Part shown: positions 26,963 through 34,869 of the stretch, piece after piece
Position numbering within the stretch: the first letter of the stretch is position 1
Layout of the letters: each line of letters begins with the position of its first letter
Assembly (NCBI GenBank): GCA_035559795.1
Contig: DATMAR010000012.1
Coordinates: 490,664-554,663 of the forward strand
DNA length: 64,000 nt
Direction: 5' to 3'
DNA from: Fimbriimonadales bacterium
GTDB taxonomy: Bacteria > Armatimonadota > Fimbriimonadia > Fimbriimonadales > ATM1
Program-made: the position numbers and the translations under genes
The notes under the pieces: generated by a model
What the model saw: the letters and a program-made list of their open reading frames with translations, nothing else
Told to the model about the DNA's origin: nothing
Database searches by the model: none

Positions 26963-27292
26963 ATGAAAATAAAAAAAGACATGAAACTCTTTTCGAGAAG
27001 AAATTGCTGGCGCTGTAAGTCCCCATGTTTGATTGTTCGCTCACGTCCTGGTGGCTTCATGACCAGAAATTGTGTATCATGCGGGCAACCTGATTATGTT
27101 CATGCAGAAGACTTTCCAGAGCTGGAATGTTCTTCCTGTGGGAATGCGATTGTAGTGGACAAGGATTATCTTGGAAATTATATCGGTGTTTGCAGGAAAT
27201 GTCGTAAGGAATGGAAATTAGCGGATCTAGTTCCTTCATGGGAAGAAGTTGGTTTTCCTGAGCATCCAATAGCCGCCTGGCCCTTTTTTTGA
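26963..27292 (+). CDS. Small double zinc-ribbon protein
   Basis: 109 residues with two CxxC...CxxC sets: C15/C18 with C37/C40, and C56/C59 with C77/C80, each spaced as a zinc ribbon. An extra Cys22 is present. Strong SD (AAGGAGGG) 7 bases before ATG 26963. Its AT content is higher than its neighbours. It follows the selenoprotein-like gene by 67 bp on the same strand and could be co-transcribed. Function unknown; no named family recognised. Confidence 0.75.
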   Translation: MKIKKDMKLFSRRNCWRCKSPCLIVRSRPGGFMTRNCVSCGQPDYVHAEDFPELECSSCGNAIVVDKDYLGNYIGVCRKCRKEWKLADLVPSWEEVGFPEHPIAAWPFF

Positions 27293-27470
27293 TTTATTAA
27301 GTGATGGGAATGTAACGACAAATTTCTGATAAAACCAAAGCGCACAAAATAGTTTTTCGCCGCGCCAATAAACTTTATAGGCAAATAGTTACTTTACCGA
27401 TTAGCTAGTCCTGCGTATAGTGGGTTTAAGAACGATTCAAACAACACAAGTATTAGCGACTTAAACAAAC

Positions 27471-29315
27471 TCACTCCGCCACCTTCAAAACGGAGAGAAA
27501 TGCCTCTTGCGGAATCTCCACGCTCCCTATGTTTTTCATTCGCTTCTTCCCTAATTTCTGCTTCTCCAAAAGTTTTCTTTTTCGCGTGATATCCCCCCCG
27601 TAGCATTTCGCGGTTACGTCTTTGCGATACGGCTTTATCGTCTCGGACGCGATCACCTTCGCGCCGATCGCGGCTTGAATCCTTACTTCGAACTGTTGCC
27701 TCGGCACTACTTTGCGAAGTTGTTCGACCATCGCTCGCGCTCTCGTATAGGCAGCATCCCGATGCACGATGAAGGACAAAGCATCCACAGGCTCGCCGTT
27801 GATCAGTATATCTACCTTCACTAAATCCGCTCGCACATAATCCGAAAACTCGTAATCGAAACTCGCATAACCTCTCGTCAAAGATTTCAACTTATCATAA
27901 AAATCCAAAAGAATTTCGGATAAGGGAAGCGTATAATACAAAATCACACGAGCGGTCGAAGGATATTCCATTTTATGAAAAATTCCCCTACGCTCCTTGC
28001 ACAACTTCATCACCACGCCGACGTATTCTTGAGGCACCGTGATGGTGGCTTTCACGGCGGGCTCTTCGATATGAGCAATCTGCTGGGGGGGCGGCATTTT
28101 GCTGGGATTCGAAACCTGCTCCACAGTTCCATCCGTTTTGAATACGGCATAGTTTACGCTCGGCGCAGAAAGAATCAGTTCGAGCCCGAATTCCCTCTCC
28201 AAACGCTCCCGGGTAATGTCCATATGCAAAAGCCCTAAAAAACCGCATCGAAATCCCATCCCCAAAGCATCGGAACTCTCCGGCTCGAAGGTCAAAGATG
28301 CATCGTTGAGTTGCAAACGCTCCAAAGCGTTGCGCAAATCCAAATATCTATCCCCGTTCACAGGATAAAGACCGCAAAAGACCATCGGTTTCGCTTTTCG
28401 ATATCCTGGTAAGGGCTCTCGTGCTGGTTTATCAGCGCTGGTAACCGTATCTCCTACGGAGGCTTGACCGATGCTTTTAATCCCCGCAGTGAAATAACCC
28501 ACTTCGCCCACAAACAATCCATCGCACGGCGTTTGTTGAGGAGCGAAAACGCCCGTCTCGTCTACTTCGAAAACAGAGCCCGTAGACATCATCATTATTT
28601 TCTGTTTCGGTACGATACAACCATCGAAAACGCGTATATAGGCAACGACACCTTTATAGGGGTCGAAATGGGAATCGAAAATCAGCGCGCGTAGAGGATT
28701 TTCATTCGAGACCTCGGTTTGTTCGCCCAATATTTCAGGGCGCACTTTCGTAGGGGGGGGAATTCGCTGAACGATTGCCTCTAACAATTCCGGAACACCT
28801 TGTCCTGTTTTTGCGCTCACCAATAACGCATCGGATGCATCGATGGCAATCGCATTTTCGATTTCTTCTTTCGTGCGCTCGGGGTCCGCATGGGGCAAAT
28901 CTATTTTATTGATGACCGGAATGATTTCCAAACCCTGATGGATTGCCATGGAAGCGTTTGCAATCGTTTGCGCTTCCACGCCCTGCGTTGCATCCACGAC
29001 GAGTAACGCTCCTTCGCAAGCGGCGAGCGAACGGGAAACTTCGTATGTGAAATCCACGTGCCCAGGGGTATCAATCAAATTGAACTGGTATTCCGAGCCG
29101 TCTTTCGATTTGTAGGAAAGACGAACTGCAGTCATTTTTATCGTAATTCCCCGCTCTCGCTCTAATTCCATGCTGTCTAACACCTGCTCTATACCGCCCC
29201 CCCCGCGAATCGCCCCTGTATACTCCAAAATCCTATCGGCAAGCGTCGATTTGCCGTGGTCTATGTGAGCGATGATGCAAAAGTTTCGAATCTTTTCCGG
29301 TGACATATTTCGCAT
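27471..29315 (-). CDS. lepA: Elongation factor 4 (back-translocating GTPase LepA)
   Basis: 614 residues. G1 [10 protein letters not shown]3 DTPGHVDF, G4 [11 protein letters not shown] and the LepA-specific C-terminal domain are all present; the tail ends [16 protein letters not shown], typical of the family. It binds stalled ribosomes and promotes back-translocation or subunit joining. An ATG three codons downstream (29306) is an alternative start. The 155-bp spacer to the response regulator shows no feature. Confidence 0.96.
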   Translation of the reverse strand: MRNMSPEKIRNFCIIAHIDHGKSTLADRILEYTGAIRGGGGIEQVLDSMELERERGITIKMTAVRLSYKSKDGSEYQFNLIDTPGHVDFTYEVSRSLAACEGALLVVDATQGVEAQTIANASMAIHQGLEIIPVINKIDLPHADPERTKEEIENAIAIDASDALLVSAKTGQGVPELLEAIVQRIPPPTKVRPEILGEQTEVSNENPLRALIFDSHFDPYKGVVAYIRVFDGCIVPKQKIMMMSTGSVFEVDETGVFAPQQTPCDGLFVGEVGYFTAGIKSIGQASVGDTVTSADKPAREPLPGYRKAKPMVFCGLYPVNGDRYLDLRNALERLQLNDASLTFEPESSDALGMGFRCGFLGLLHMDITRERLEREFGLELILSAPSVNYAVFKTDGTVEQVSNPSKMPPPQQIAHIEEPAVKATITVPQEYVGVVMKLCKERRGIFHKMEYPSTARVILYYTLPLSEILLDFYDKLKSLTRGYASFDYEFSDYVRADLVKVDILINGEPVDALSFIVHRDAAYTRARAMVEQLRKVVPRQQFEVRIQAAIGAKVIASETIKPYRKDVTAKCYGGDITRKRKLLEKQKLGKKRMKNIGSVEIPQEAFLSVLKVAE

Positions 29316-29470
29316 TCGAGGTTTCTATTTGGCAGCGGTAGGCACCTTTCGAGCAGGGTTTTCTGTCCGTACGGCTTTATTTTTGCGCAAAGTTTCTATT
29401 CGAATCTCTCTGTCGTATAAAAAAATCGAGAAAGAAATTCTTACGAGAAATAATCTCGCCCATTCGATGA

Positions 29471-29905
29471 TTACCGTCTTCTCGCAGGATGCTCCCAGCC
29501 TTTAATCGCCACCACACTTTGCCTGCGTCGTTCTAACGCATGCTCGATTTTTATCGTGAGTAATTCGTAAACATCTACCCCGGGAATATTTTTCTCGATG
29601 TAATCGAAAGCGCCACGCTTCATACATTCCACAGCGTTCTTCACATTCCCGTAGGCAGTCATGACGATGACCTCAGCGAAAATATCCCTCCCGAAAGCCG
29701 CTTGCAGCACATGAATCCCCGCTTCAGGGTCTTCCATGCTCATGTCGGTAACGATAACGTCGTACGGGTCGGGTGCAGACTGAATCTGCTCTATTCCTTC
29801 CGCAGCCGACAAAGCGGTGTCAACCGTGTACCCCTGGCGTTCGAGTCTTCTTTTTACGGCGCGGCAAACGTCTTCCTCGTCGTCTATTACTAAAATTTTA
29901 TACAT
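29471..29905 (-). CDS. Stand-alone response-regulator receiver protein
   Basis: 144 residues, a single CheY-like receiver: acidic D8/D9, phospho-acceptor D54 in VTDMSMED, T83 in VMTAYG and K105 in YIEKN, where most regulators have K-P. No output domain; the last 30 residues are a basic tail. It would be phosphorylated by a histidine kinase located elsewhere. Encoded back-to-back with the pseudopilin cluster. Confidence 0.9.
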   Translation of the reverse strand: MYKILVIDDEEDVCRAVKRRLERQGYTVDTALSAAEGIEQIQSAPDPYDVIVTDMSMEDPEAGIHVLQAAFGRDIFAEVIVMTAYGNVKNAVECMKRGAFDYIEKNIPGVDVYELLTIKIEHALERRRQSVVAIKGWEHPARRR

Positions 29906-30096
29906 AAAACTATTTTCGATAACTTCTTAGGATTATAGCCCGGAACCCCCGATAGGGCGTCACCGTCAAATAAAAAGAGTGTGCTAAGATTGCTTTGGCG
30001 TATCCGGTTTAGGAAAAGAGTGTCCCTTCTTTGACAAAACTGCAGATTTTTACCCGTAAAATCTACCAAGATTTTGCTCTCGGAAGCGAACTCTTC

Positions 30097-30126
30097 CCGA
30101 CACTTCGATACGTCTTGTGATATAGT
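30097..30126 (+). promoter_or_regulatory. Candidate sigma-70-type promoter for pseudopilin gene 1
   Basis: CCGACA (30097-30102) and TATAGT (30121-30126) are 18 bases apart; the -10 matches the consensus in five of six positions. It lies 66 bases before the start codon. Confidence 0.35.
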
Positions 30127-30191
30127 AGTACTACGGCTCGCATTGTGCGAGTTCGTGTTTTGGCAATATATTCTCCAGTGGAGGAACTAAT

Positions 30192-31172
30192 ATGCATATG
30201 CAACTAAAACGCAAGGGCTTTACCCTAATAGAGCTCCTCGTCGTAATAGCGATCATCGCTATTTTGGCTGCCATCCTCTTCCCCGTCTTCCAAGAAGCCA
30301 AGGAGGCTGCAAAGCGCACTAAATGCCTTAGCAACTTCAACCAAACAAACAAAGCGCTTCAGGAATACGCGAGCGATTGGGACGAAAAATCGGTGCTCAC
30401 CAACTGGATCCCTTGTACTGCCTCATGGTGCTGTTCAAATACACCCATAGGCCCGAATAGGAGTTGGCCACAACTCGCAATGTCTTACATTACGAACTGG
30501 GAAGTCATCCGTTGTCCTGCCGACCCCGACGCTACAGACCAAGGGCTTTCTATTTACCCAGGTTGCAATAACGCCGGCAAAACCACATACGGCAATAAAG
30601 AGGAAACTCAGTTCGCCTGGGCAACGCGCACTAACCATGGTCTCAACTCCCAATACTTCTGTCCTGAAGTTATCTGGGCTGACGGCAAGCAAGGCGCTGC
30701 ACCTATATCCTTCTCCCAAGTCGAGGCTGCAGGAGACTGCATCATGACCCTCGACAGCATTTGGGATAGAACCTCGAAGGGATATCCAAGCGGTGGCGGA
30801 AACTGGGCTTTAGACCCGCCTTGTCGTTACTTCAAAGACCCAGCATCCGGAGCAACCAAAGACACTTTCCCGCTTCCTGGCGGCATCAGTGGCTTTTATT
30901 GGTTCGGCGGTTGGAATCCGACCGCAGACTGCGCTTGGAACATCTTCGGTGGTGTCTTCGTGTTCCATCAAGGGAAAATCATGTGGACGCCATGTAGCAA
31001 CAGCACCGACCACACCTGGAGACATCGCAACTACGGCTCGGTCATCGTATCCTTTGCGGATAGCCACAACAAACTTCTCCGCATAGACCAAATCGCCCAA
31101 GGCTGCGATGTGAAAAACGCATGGGGTGGTTATGTCTGGGATAGAGACCTCTATCTCTGGGACTTGAAGTAA
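30192..31172 (+). CDS. Pseudopilin-like protein 1 (N-methylation motif, H-DG tail)
   Basis: 326 residues. The prepilin signal [35 protein letters not shown] is present (cleavage after Gly, Glu at mature position 5), followed by a hydrophobic helix. A globular domain with many Cys, Trp and Pro residues ends in the [15 protein letters not shown] segment, resembling the H-x-DG tail of DUF1559-type proteins. SD GGAGGA precedes ATG 30192; ATG 30198 is an alternative. A strong terminator follows, so it is probably monocistronic. Its 3' 470 bp are nearly identical to gene 3. Confidence 0.88.
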   Translation: MHMQLKRKGFTLIELLVVIAIIAILAAILFPVFQEAKEAAKRTKCLSNFNQTNKALQEYASDWDEKSVLTNWIPCTASWCCSNTPIGPNRSWPQLAMSYITNWEVIRCPADPDATDQGLSIYPGCNNAGKTTYGNKEETQFAWATRTNHGLNSQYFCPEVIWADGKQGAAPISFSQVEAAGDCIMTLDSIWDRTSKGYPSGGGNWALDPPCRYFKDPASGATKDTFPLPGGISGFYWFGGWNPTADCAWNIFGGVFVFHQGKIMWTPCSNSTDHTWRHRNYGSVIVSFADSHNKLLRIDQIAQGCDVKNAWGGYVWDRDLYLWDLK

Positions 31173-31192
31173 TCGCTGTTATACTTATCTAA

Positions 31193-31226
31193 AGCCTCGG
31201 AACTTTTTCCGAGGCTTTTTTTTTTC
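31193..31226 (+). terminator. Intrinsic terminator after pseudopilin gene 1
   Basis: AGCCTCGG (31193-31200), loop of 8 bases, CCGAGGCT (31209-31216), followed directly by about ten T residues. Confidence 0.92.
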
Positions 31227-31230
31227 GCTT

Positions 31231-31261
31231 TTGCTCTAATCCTGAAAAACCGCTATATAAT
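31231..31261 (+). promoter_or_regulatory. Candidate promoter for pseudopilin gene 2
   Basis: TTGCTC (31231-31236) with TATATA (31254-31259, 17-base spacer) overlapping the consensus TATAAT (31256-31261). It begins right after the terminator of gene 1, implying independent transcription. Confidence 0.5.
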
Positions 31262-31297
31262 CTTCGTATCCGTTAGAACGCCCAAAGGCAAATTTGT

Positions 31298-31305
31298 GGT
31301 GGAGG
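31298..31305 (+). promoter_or_regulatory. Shine-Dalgarno deciding the start of pseudopilin gene 2
   Basis: GGTGGAGG lies 8 bases before ATG 31314, whereas the longer frame from GTG 31296 would run through the SD. ATG 31314 also puts the prepilin signal at the same place as in the paralogues. Confidence 0.75.
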
Positions 31306-31313
31306 TATATACG

Positions 31314-32276
31314 ATGTCAGTAAAGCATAGAGGTTTCACTCTCATAGAACTTCTCGTCGTCATCGCAATAATCGAAATTCTTGCAGCCACACTTTTCCCA
31401 GTCTTCCAAGAAGCCAAAGAGACTGCAAAACGAACCAAATGCCTCAACAATTTCAGTCAGACGAGCAAAGCAATCCAAGAGTATGCGCAAGACTGGGATG
31501 AGAAAACGGTGCTCACCAATTATCTTCCTTGTACCACTGCTTGGTGCAAACCGGATACAAATTTAGGCCCAAATAAAAGTTGGCCACAACTTACAATGCC
31601 TTATATTACAACTTGGGAAGTCCTTCGATGTCCTGCAGACCCCAATGCAACCAACGAGGGACTTTCTTTCATCCCTGCAAGTGGTGAGGTGGCAATCACG
31701 CAACAGGAAATTCAATTTTCATGGGCTACACGCACGAATCATGGTTACAACTCTCAATACTTCTGCCCAATGGTGTTTTGGAAACATGGCAAACCTGGTC
31801 CAGCACCAATTTCTTTATCTCAGATAAAAGTTCCCGGGGATTGCCTTCTTTTTCTCGAAAGTATTTGGGACAGAATTTCTAATGGGTATCCGAGCGGTGG
31901 CGGAAGATGGGCAGTAGATCCTCCCTGCCGTTATTTCAAAAACCCTTCCTCCGGACAAACCAAAGACACCTTCCCGATACCTCCGGGTGAAATTGATACA
32001 CTCTTTCAGTGGGGATGTAAGCCAACCTCAGATTGCGCTTGGAATATATTTTGTGGCGTTTTCGTTTTTCACCAAGGAGAAATCATATGGAGCCCTTGTA
32101 GTGATAAAACGCAGCATACTTGGAAACATAGAAACTACGGTCTTGTTATCGTCTCTTTTGCAGATGGACATAACAGGTTACTTAGAATGGACCAAATTCT
32201 ATATGGTTGTGACTTTAAACCCGGATGGACCGGATATATCTGGGATAGAGATTCGTATCTTTGGGACTTGCAATGA
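31314..32276 (+). CDS. Pseudopilin-like protein 2 (diverged copy)
   Basis: 320 residues. Signal [17 protein letters not shown], then EILAATLFPVF: a Glu replaces the Ala found in the other three copies, in the middle of the hydrophobic helix. The body is alignable over its whole length with copies 1, 3 and 4 ([47 protein letters not shown]) and retains the full DG-H motif. Codon use is more AT-rich than in the neighbours, suggesting an older or less constrained copy. Role: extracellular pilus-like fibre or surface protein, by family. Confidence 0.85.
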   Translation: MSVKHRGFTLIELLVVIAIIEILAATLFPVFQEAKETAKRTKCLNNFSQTSKAIQEYAQDWDEKTVLTNYLPCTTAWCKPDTNLGPNKSWPQLTMPYITTWEVLRCPADPNATNEGLSFIPASGEVAITQQEIQFSWATRTNHGYNSQYFCPMVFWKHGKPGPAPISLSQIKVPGDCLLFLESIWDRISNGYPSGGGRWAVDPPCRYFKNPSSGQTKDTFPIPPGEIDTLFQWGCKPTSDCAWNIFCGVFVFHQGEIIWSPCSDKTQHTWKHRNYGLVIVSFADGHNRLLRMDQILYGCDFKPGWTGYIWDRDSYLWDLQ

Positions 32277-32329
32277 CAAGGGTTTTCGAACATGCATGTC
32301 AAAAATTCCGTGTGTCTCGTTTTTTGATT

Positions 32330-32363
32330 GATGTAGATAAAAAACTGATGTAGATAAAAAACT
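32330..32363 (+). repeat. Perfect tandem duplication of 17 bp
   Basis: GATGTAGATAAAAAACT occurs twice back to back (32330-32346, 32347-32363), 18 bases before the start of pseudopilin gene 3. It lies in the presumed 5' leader. Confidence 0.85.
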
Positions 32364-32381
32364 CATGTTGAGGAGTAAAAG

Positions 32382-33356
32382 ATGATAAAAAAACACGAGG
32401 GTTTCACCCTCATAGAACTTCTCGTCGTCATCGCGATCATCGCGATTCTTGCAGCCATTCTCTTTCCTGTCTTCCAAGAAGCCAAAGAAGCTGCAAAGCG
32501 AACTAAATGTCTCAGCAACTTCAACCAAACGAACAAAGCTATCCAAGAATATACAAGTGACTACGATGAAAAGCCGGTTCTGAAAAACTGGCTTCCGTGC
32601 ACTTCCTCTTGGTGCTGCGCAAACACACCTATAGGACCGAATAGGAGTTGGCCTCAACTCGTGATGCCCTATGTTACGAATTGGGAAGTTATTCGCTGTC
32701 CTGCCGACCCCGATGCAACGGACCAAGGACTTTCCATCTATCCGGGTTGCGGTAACGCCGGCAAAACGACATACGGCAATAAAGAGGAAACTCAATTCGC
32801 CTGGGCAACGCGCACGAATCATGGATATAACTCACAGTACTTTTCACCGATGGTGATTTGGGCAGATGGCAAGCAAGGCTCTGCACCTATATCCTTCTCC
32901 CAAGTCGAGGCTGCAGGAGACTGCATCATGACCCTCGACAGCATTTGGGATAGAACCTCGAAGGGATATCCGAGCGGTGGCGGAAACTGGGCTTTAGACC
33001 CGCCTTGTCGTTACTTCAAAGACCCAGCATCCGGAGCAACCAAAGACACCTTCCCGCTTCCTGGCGGCATCAGTGGCTTTTATTGGTTCGGCGGTTGGAA
33101 TCCGACCGCAGACTGCGCTTGGAACATCTTCGGTGGTGTTTTCGTGTTCCATCAAGGGAAAATCATGTGGACGCCATGTAGCAACAGCACCGACCACACC
33201 TGGAGACATCGCAACTACGGCTCGGTCATCGTATCCTTTGCGGATAGTCACAACAAACTTCTCCGCATAGACCAAATCGCCCAAGGCTGTGATGTGAAAA
33301 ACGCATGGGGTGGTTTTATTTGGGATAGAGATCTCTATCTTTGGGACTTGAAGTAG
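32382..33356 (+). CDS. Pseudopilin-like protein 3
   Basis: 324 residues. Starts [16 protein letters not shown] with SD GAGGAG before ATG 32382. From about residue 165 to the stop the DNA is nearly identical to copy 1, with only a few mostly synonymous differences over more than 400 bases, while the first half is clearly diverged. That sharp boundary suggests recent gene conversion or a recombination crossover. Followed by a strong terminator. Confidence 0.88.
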   Translation: MIKKHEGFTLIELLVVIAIIAILAAILFPVFQEAKEAAKRTKCLSNFNQTNKAIQEYTSDYDEKPVLKNWLPCTSSWCCANTPIGPNRSWPQLVMPYVTNWEVIRCPADPDATDQGLSIYPGCGNAGKTTYGNKEETQFAWATRTNHGYNSQYFSPMVIWADGKQGSAPISFSQVEAAGDCIMTLDSIWDRTSKGYPSGGGNWALDPPCRYFKDPASGATKDTFPLPGGISGFYWFGGWNPTADCAWNIFGGVFVFHQGKIMWTPCSNSTDHTWRHRNYGSVIVSFADSHNKLLRIDQIAQGCDVKNAWGGFIWDRDLYLWDLK

Positions 33357-33381
33357 CAGACATCCATTTCGCTAAATCCAA

Positions 33382-33410
33382 AGCCTGTGCTCATCGCACA
33401 GGCTTTTTTT
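33382..33410 (+). terminator. Intrinsic terminator after pseudopilin gene 3
   Basis: AGCCTGTGC (33382-33390), loop TCATC, GCACAGGCT (33396-33404) with a T-run immediately after. Confidence 0.92.
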
Positions 33411-33594
33411 CTGCCTGAAATGGTGAGACGCGAAAAACTGGCACGTTAAAAAACGTAAGAAAATACGAAAACGGACGATTTACAAAATTCTACAAAAACC
33501 AACGAACTTCTAAGAGCATATAGGCGGTCTCATGATAGTAACTTACGCAAGTCTTCCCCTTGTGAAAAATCCATCTAAAGGCAGGTTAAATCGA

Positions 33595-34554
33595 ATGCAG
33601 AAAAAGAAACAGGGTTTCACCCTTATCGAACTCCTGGTAGTCATCGCAATCATTGCAATTTTGGCTGCCATCCTCTTTCCGGTCTTCCAAGAAGCAAAGG
33701 AAGCGGCAAGAAGGACCAAATGTCTAAGCAACTTCAACCAAACGAACAAAGCTATCCAGCAATATGTCAGCGACTGGGATGAAAAAGCCGTTTTAGCGAA
33801 CTACATCCCTTGTGTAGGTGACAACTGTAAACCTAATACGAGTTTAGGTCCTAACCGCAGTTGGCCTCAACTCGTTATGCCCTACACGACCAACTGGGAA
33901 GTTTTCCGTTGCCCGTCAGACCCGGACGCTACGAATGAAGGTCTCTCCATTCTTCCGACTGGTACAAAGGCAGTTACCAAAGAAGAAATCCAGTTTTCAT
34001 GGGCGACCCGAACGAACCACGGCTACAATTCCCAATACTTCTCACCAATGGTCTTTTGGTCCGATGGAACCCAAGGCGCAGCCCCGATTTCCATATCGCA
34101 AGTCGAAGCCGCCGGTGACTGCATCATAACACTAGACAGTGTTTGGAATCGCCTCAAGAATGGATATCCCACAGGTGGTGGCAGATGGACAGTCGACCCG
34201 CCATGCCGCTACTTCAAAGACCCTGCATCCGGAGCTACTAAAGATACTTTTCCGCTTCCAGGAGGGATTAGTTCCTTTTTCTCACAGGGAGGTTGGAATC
34301 CATCACAAGACTGTGCCGGCAACATTTTCGGCGGAGTCTTCTCCTTCCATCAAGGAAAAATCATGTGGACACCCTGCAGCAACTCGACCGACCACACGTG
34401 GCGAAACCGAAACAACGGCAGCGTCGTGCTGACATACGCGGATAGCCATACCCGGATTCTGCGTATTGACCAAATCGCTCAAGGTTGCGACGTAAAAGAC
34501 GCATGGGCTGGTTTTGCATTCGATAGAGAACTTTATCAGTGGGACTTGAAGTAA
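33595..34554 (+). CDS. Pseudopilin-like protein 4
   Basis: 319 residues from ATG 33595, [16 protein letters not shown]; this start aligns with the other copies, and the in-frame extension back to 33532 lacks the short Lys/Arg leader pattern. The body keeps the family blocks ([41 protein letters not shown] before the DSH tail). SD AAGGCAGG lies about 10 bases upstream. It is followed closely by the small membrane protein gene at 34568, with no terminator between. Confidence 0.87.
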   Translation: MQKKKQGFTLIELLVVIAIIAILAAILFPVFQEAKEAARRTKCLSNFNQTNKAIQQYVSDWDEKAVLANYIPCVGDNCKPNTSLGPNRSWPQLVMPYTTNWEVFRCPSDPDATNEGLSILPTGTKAVTKEEIQFSWATRTNHGYNSQYFSPMVFWSDGTQGAAPISISQVEAAGDCIITLDSVWNRLKNGYPTGGGRWTVDPPCRYFKDPASGATKDTFPLPGGISSFFSQGGWNPSQDCAGNIFGGVFSFHQGKIMWTPCSNSTDHTWRNRNNGSVVLTYADSHTRILRIDQIAQGCDVKDAWAGFAFDRELYQWDLK

Positions 34555-34567
34555 GATAGAGAAACCT

Positions 34568-34765
34568 ATGAAAGGCGATAGGACAAACCCGCTCATCATT
34601 GTTCTCATTGTCGTTCTTGTCGTTGCTGCTGCCGTTTTGATTTGGCGATACGTCGGAGGAGGCGGTGGAGGCGAAGTCACTGTCGAAACGCCGAAACCTC
34701 CTCCCGATTTGGGACAAGTAGATCCGAATACTGCGCCAGGTCCAAAACCAGTAGACCTAAGATAA
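34568..34765 (+). CDS. Small membrane protein with Gly6 hinge and Pro-rich tail
   Basis: 65 residues: short polar start, one hydrophobic helix (PLIIVLIVVLVVAAAVLIW, residues 8-26), then RYVGGGGGGEVTVETPKPPPDLG. Thirteen bases after pseudopilin 4, on the same strand. Likely a real accessory to the pseudopilin locus because of its position and clear membrane-helix design. No family recognised. Confidence 0.6.
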   Translation: MKGDRTNPLIIVLIVVLVVAAAVLIWRYVGGGGGGEVTVETPKPPPDLGQVDPNTAPGPKPVDLR

Positions 34766-34782
34766 GTTCACGCGAATTAAAA

Positions 34783-34803
34783 GGGGCACCTAATAAGTGC
34801 CCC
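34783..34803. terminator. Hairpin between convergent genes, possible terminator
   Basis: GGGGCAC (34783-34789), 7-base loop, GTGCCCC (34797-34803) between the pseudopilin cluster and convergent clpB. No good T-run follows on the plus strand; a run of A precedes it, which gives a T-run on the minus strand for clpB transcripts. Confidence 0.5.
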
Positions 34804-34827
34804 ACCTAAATTCGGATTTTTAGAGCT

Positions 34828-34850
34828 GTCGGACTTGTTGGACGTCGGAC
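34828..34850. repeat. Degenerate GTCGGAC/TTGTTGGAC repeat
   Basis: GTCGGACTTGTTGGACGTCGGAC is an internal short repeat of the word GTYGGAC, split here as two copies of GTCGGAC flanking TTGTTGGAC. Its complement resembles the AAGTCCGACAAGTC stretch at 45.86 kb, so it may belong to a dispersed simple-repeat class. Confidence 0.45.
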
Positions 34851-34869
34851 AGGTAGCAGTGTTCTATTT

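Noticed and set aside
31193-33410. Pseudopilin cluster as a type IV pilus operon
   Set aside because: No pilB/pilC/pilD genes, and terminators after copies 1 and 3 argue for separate transcripts.
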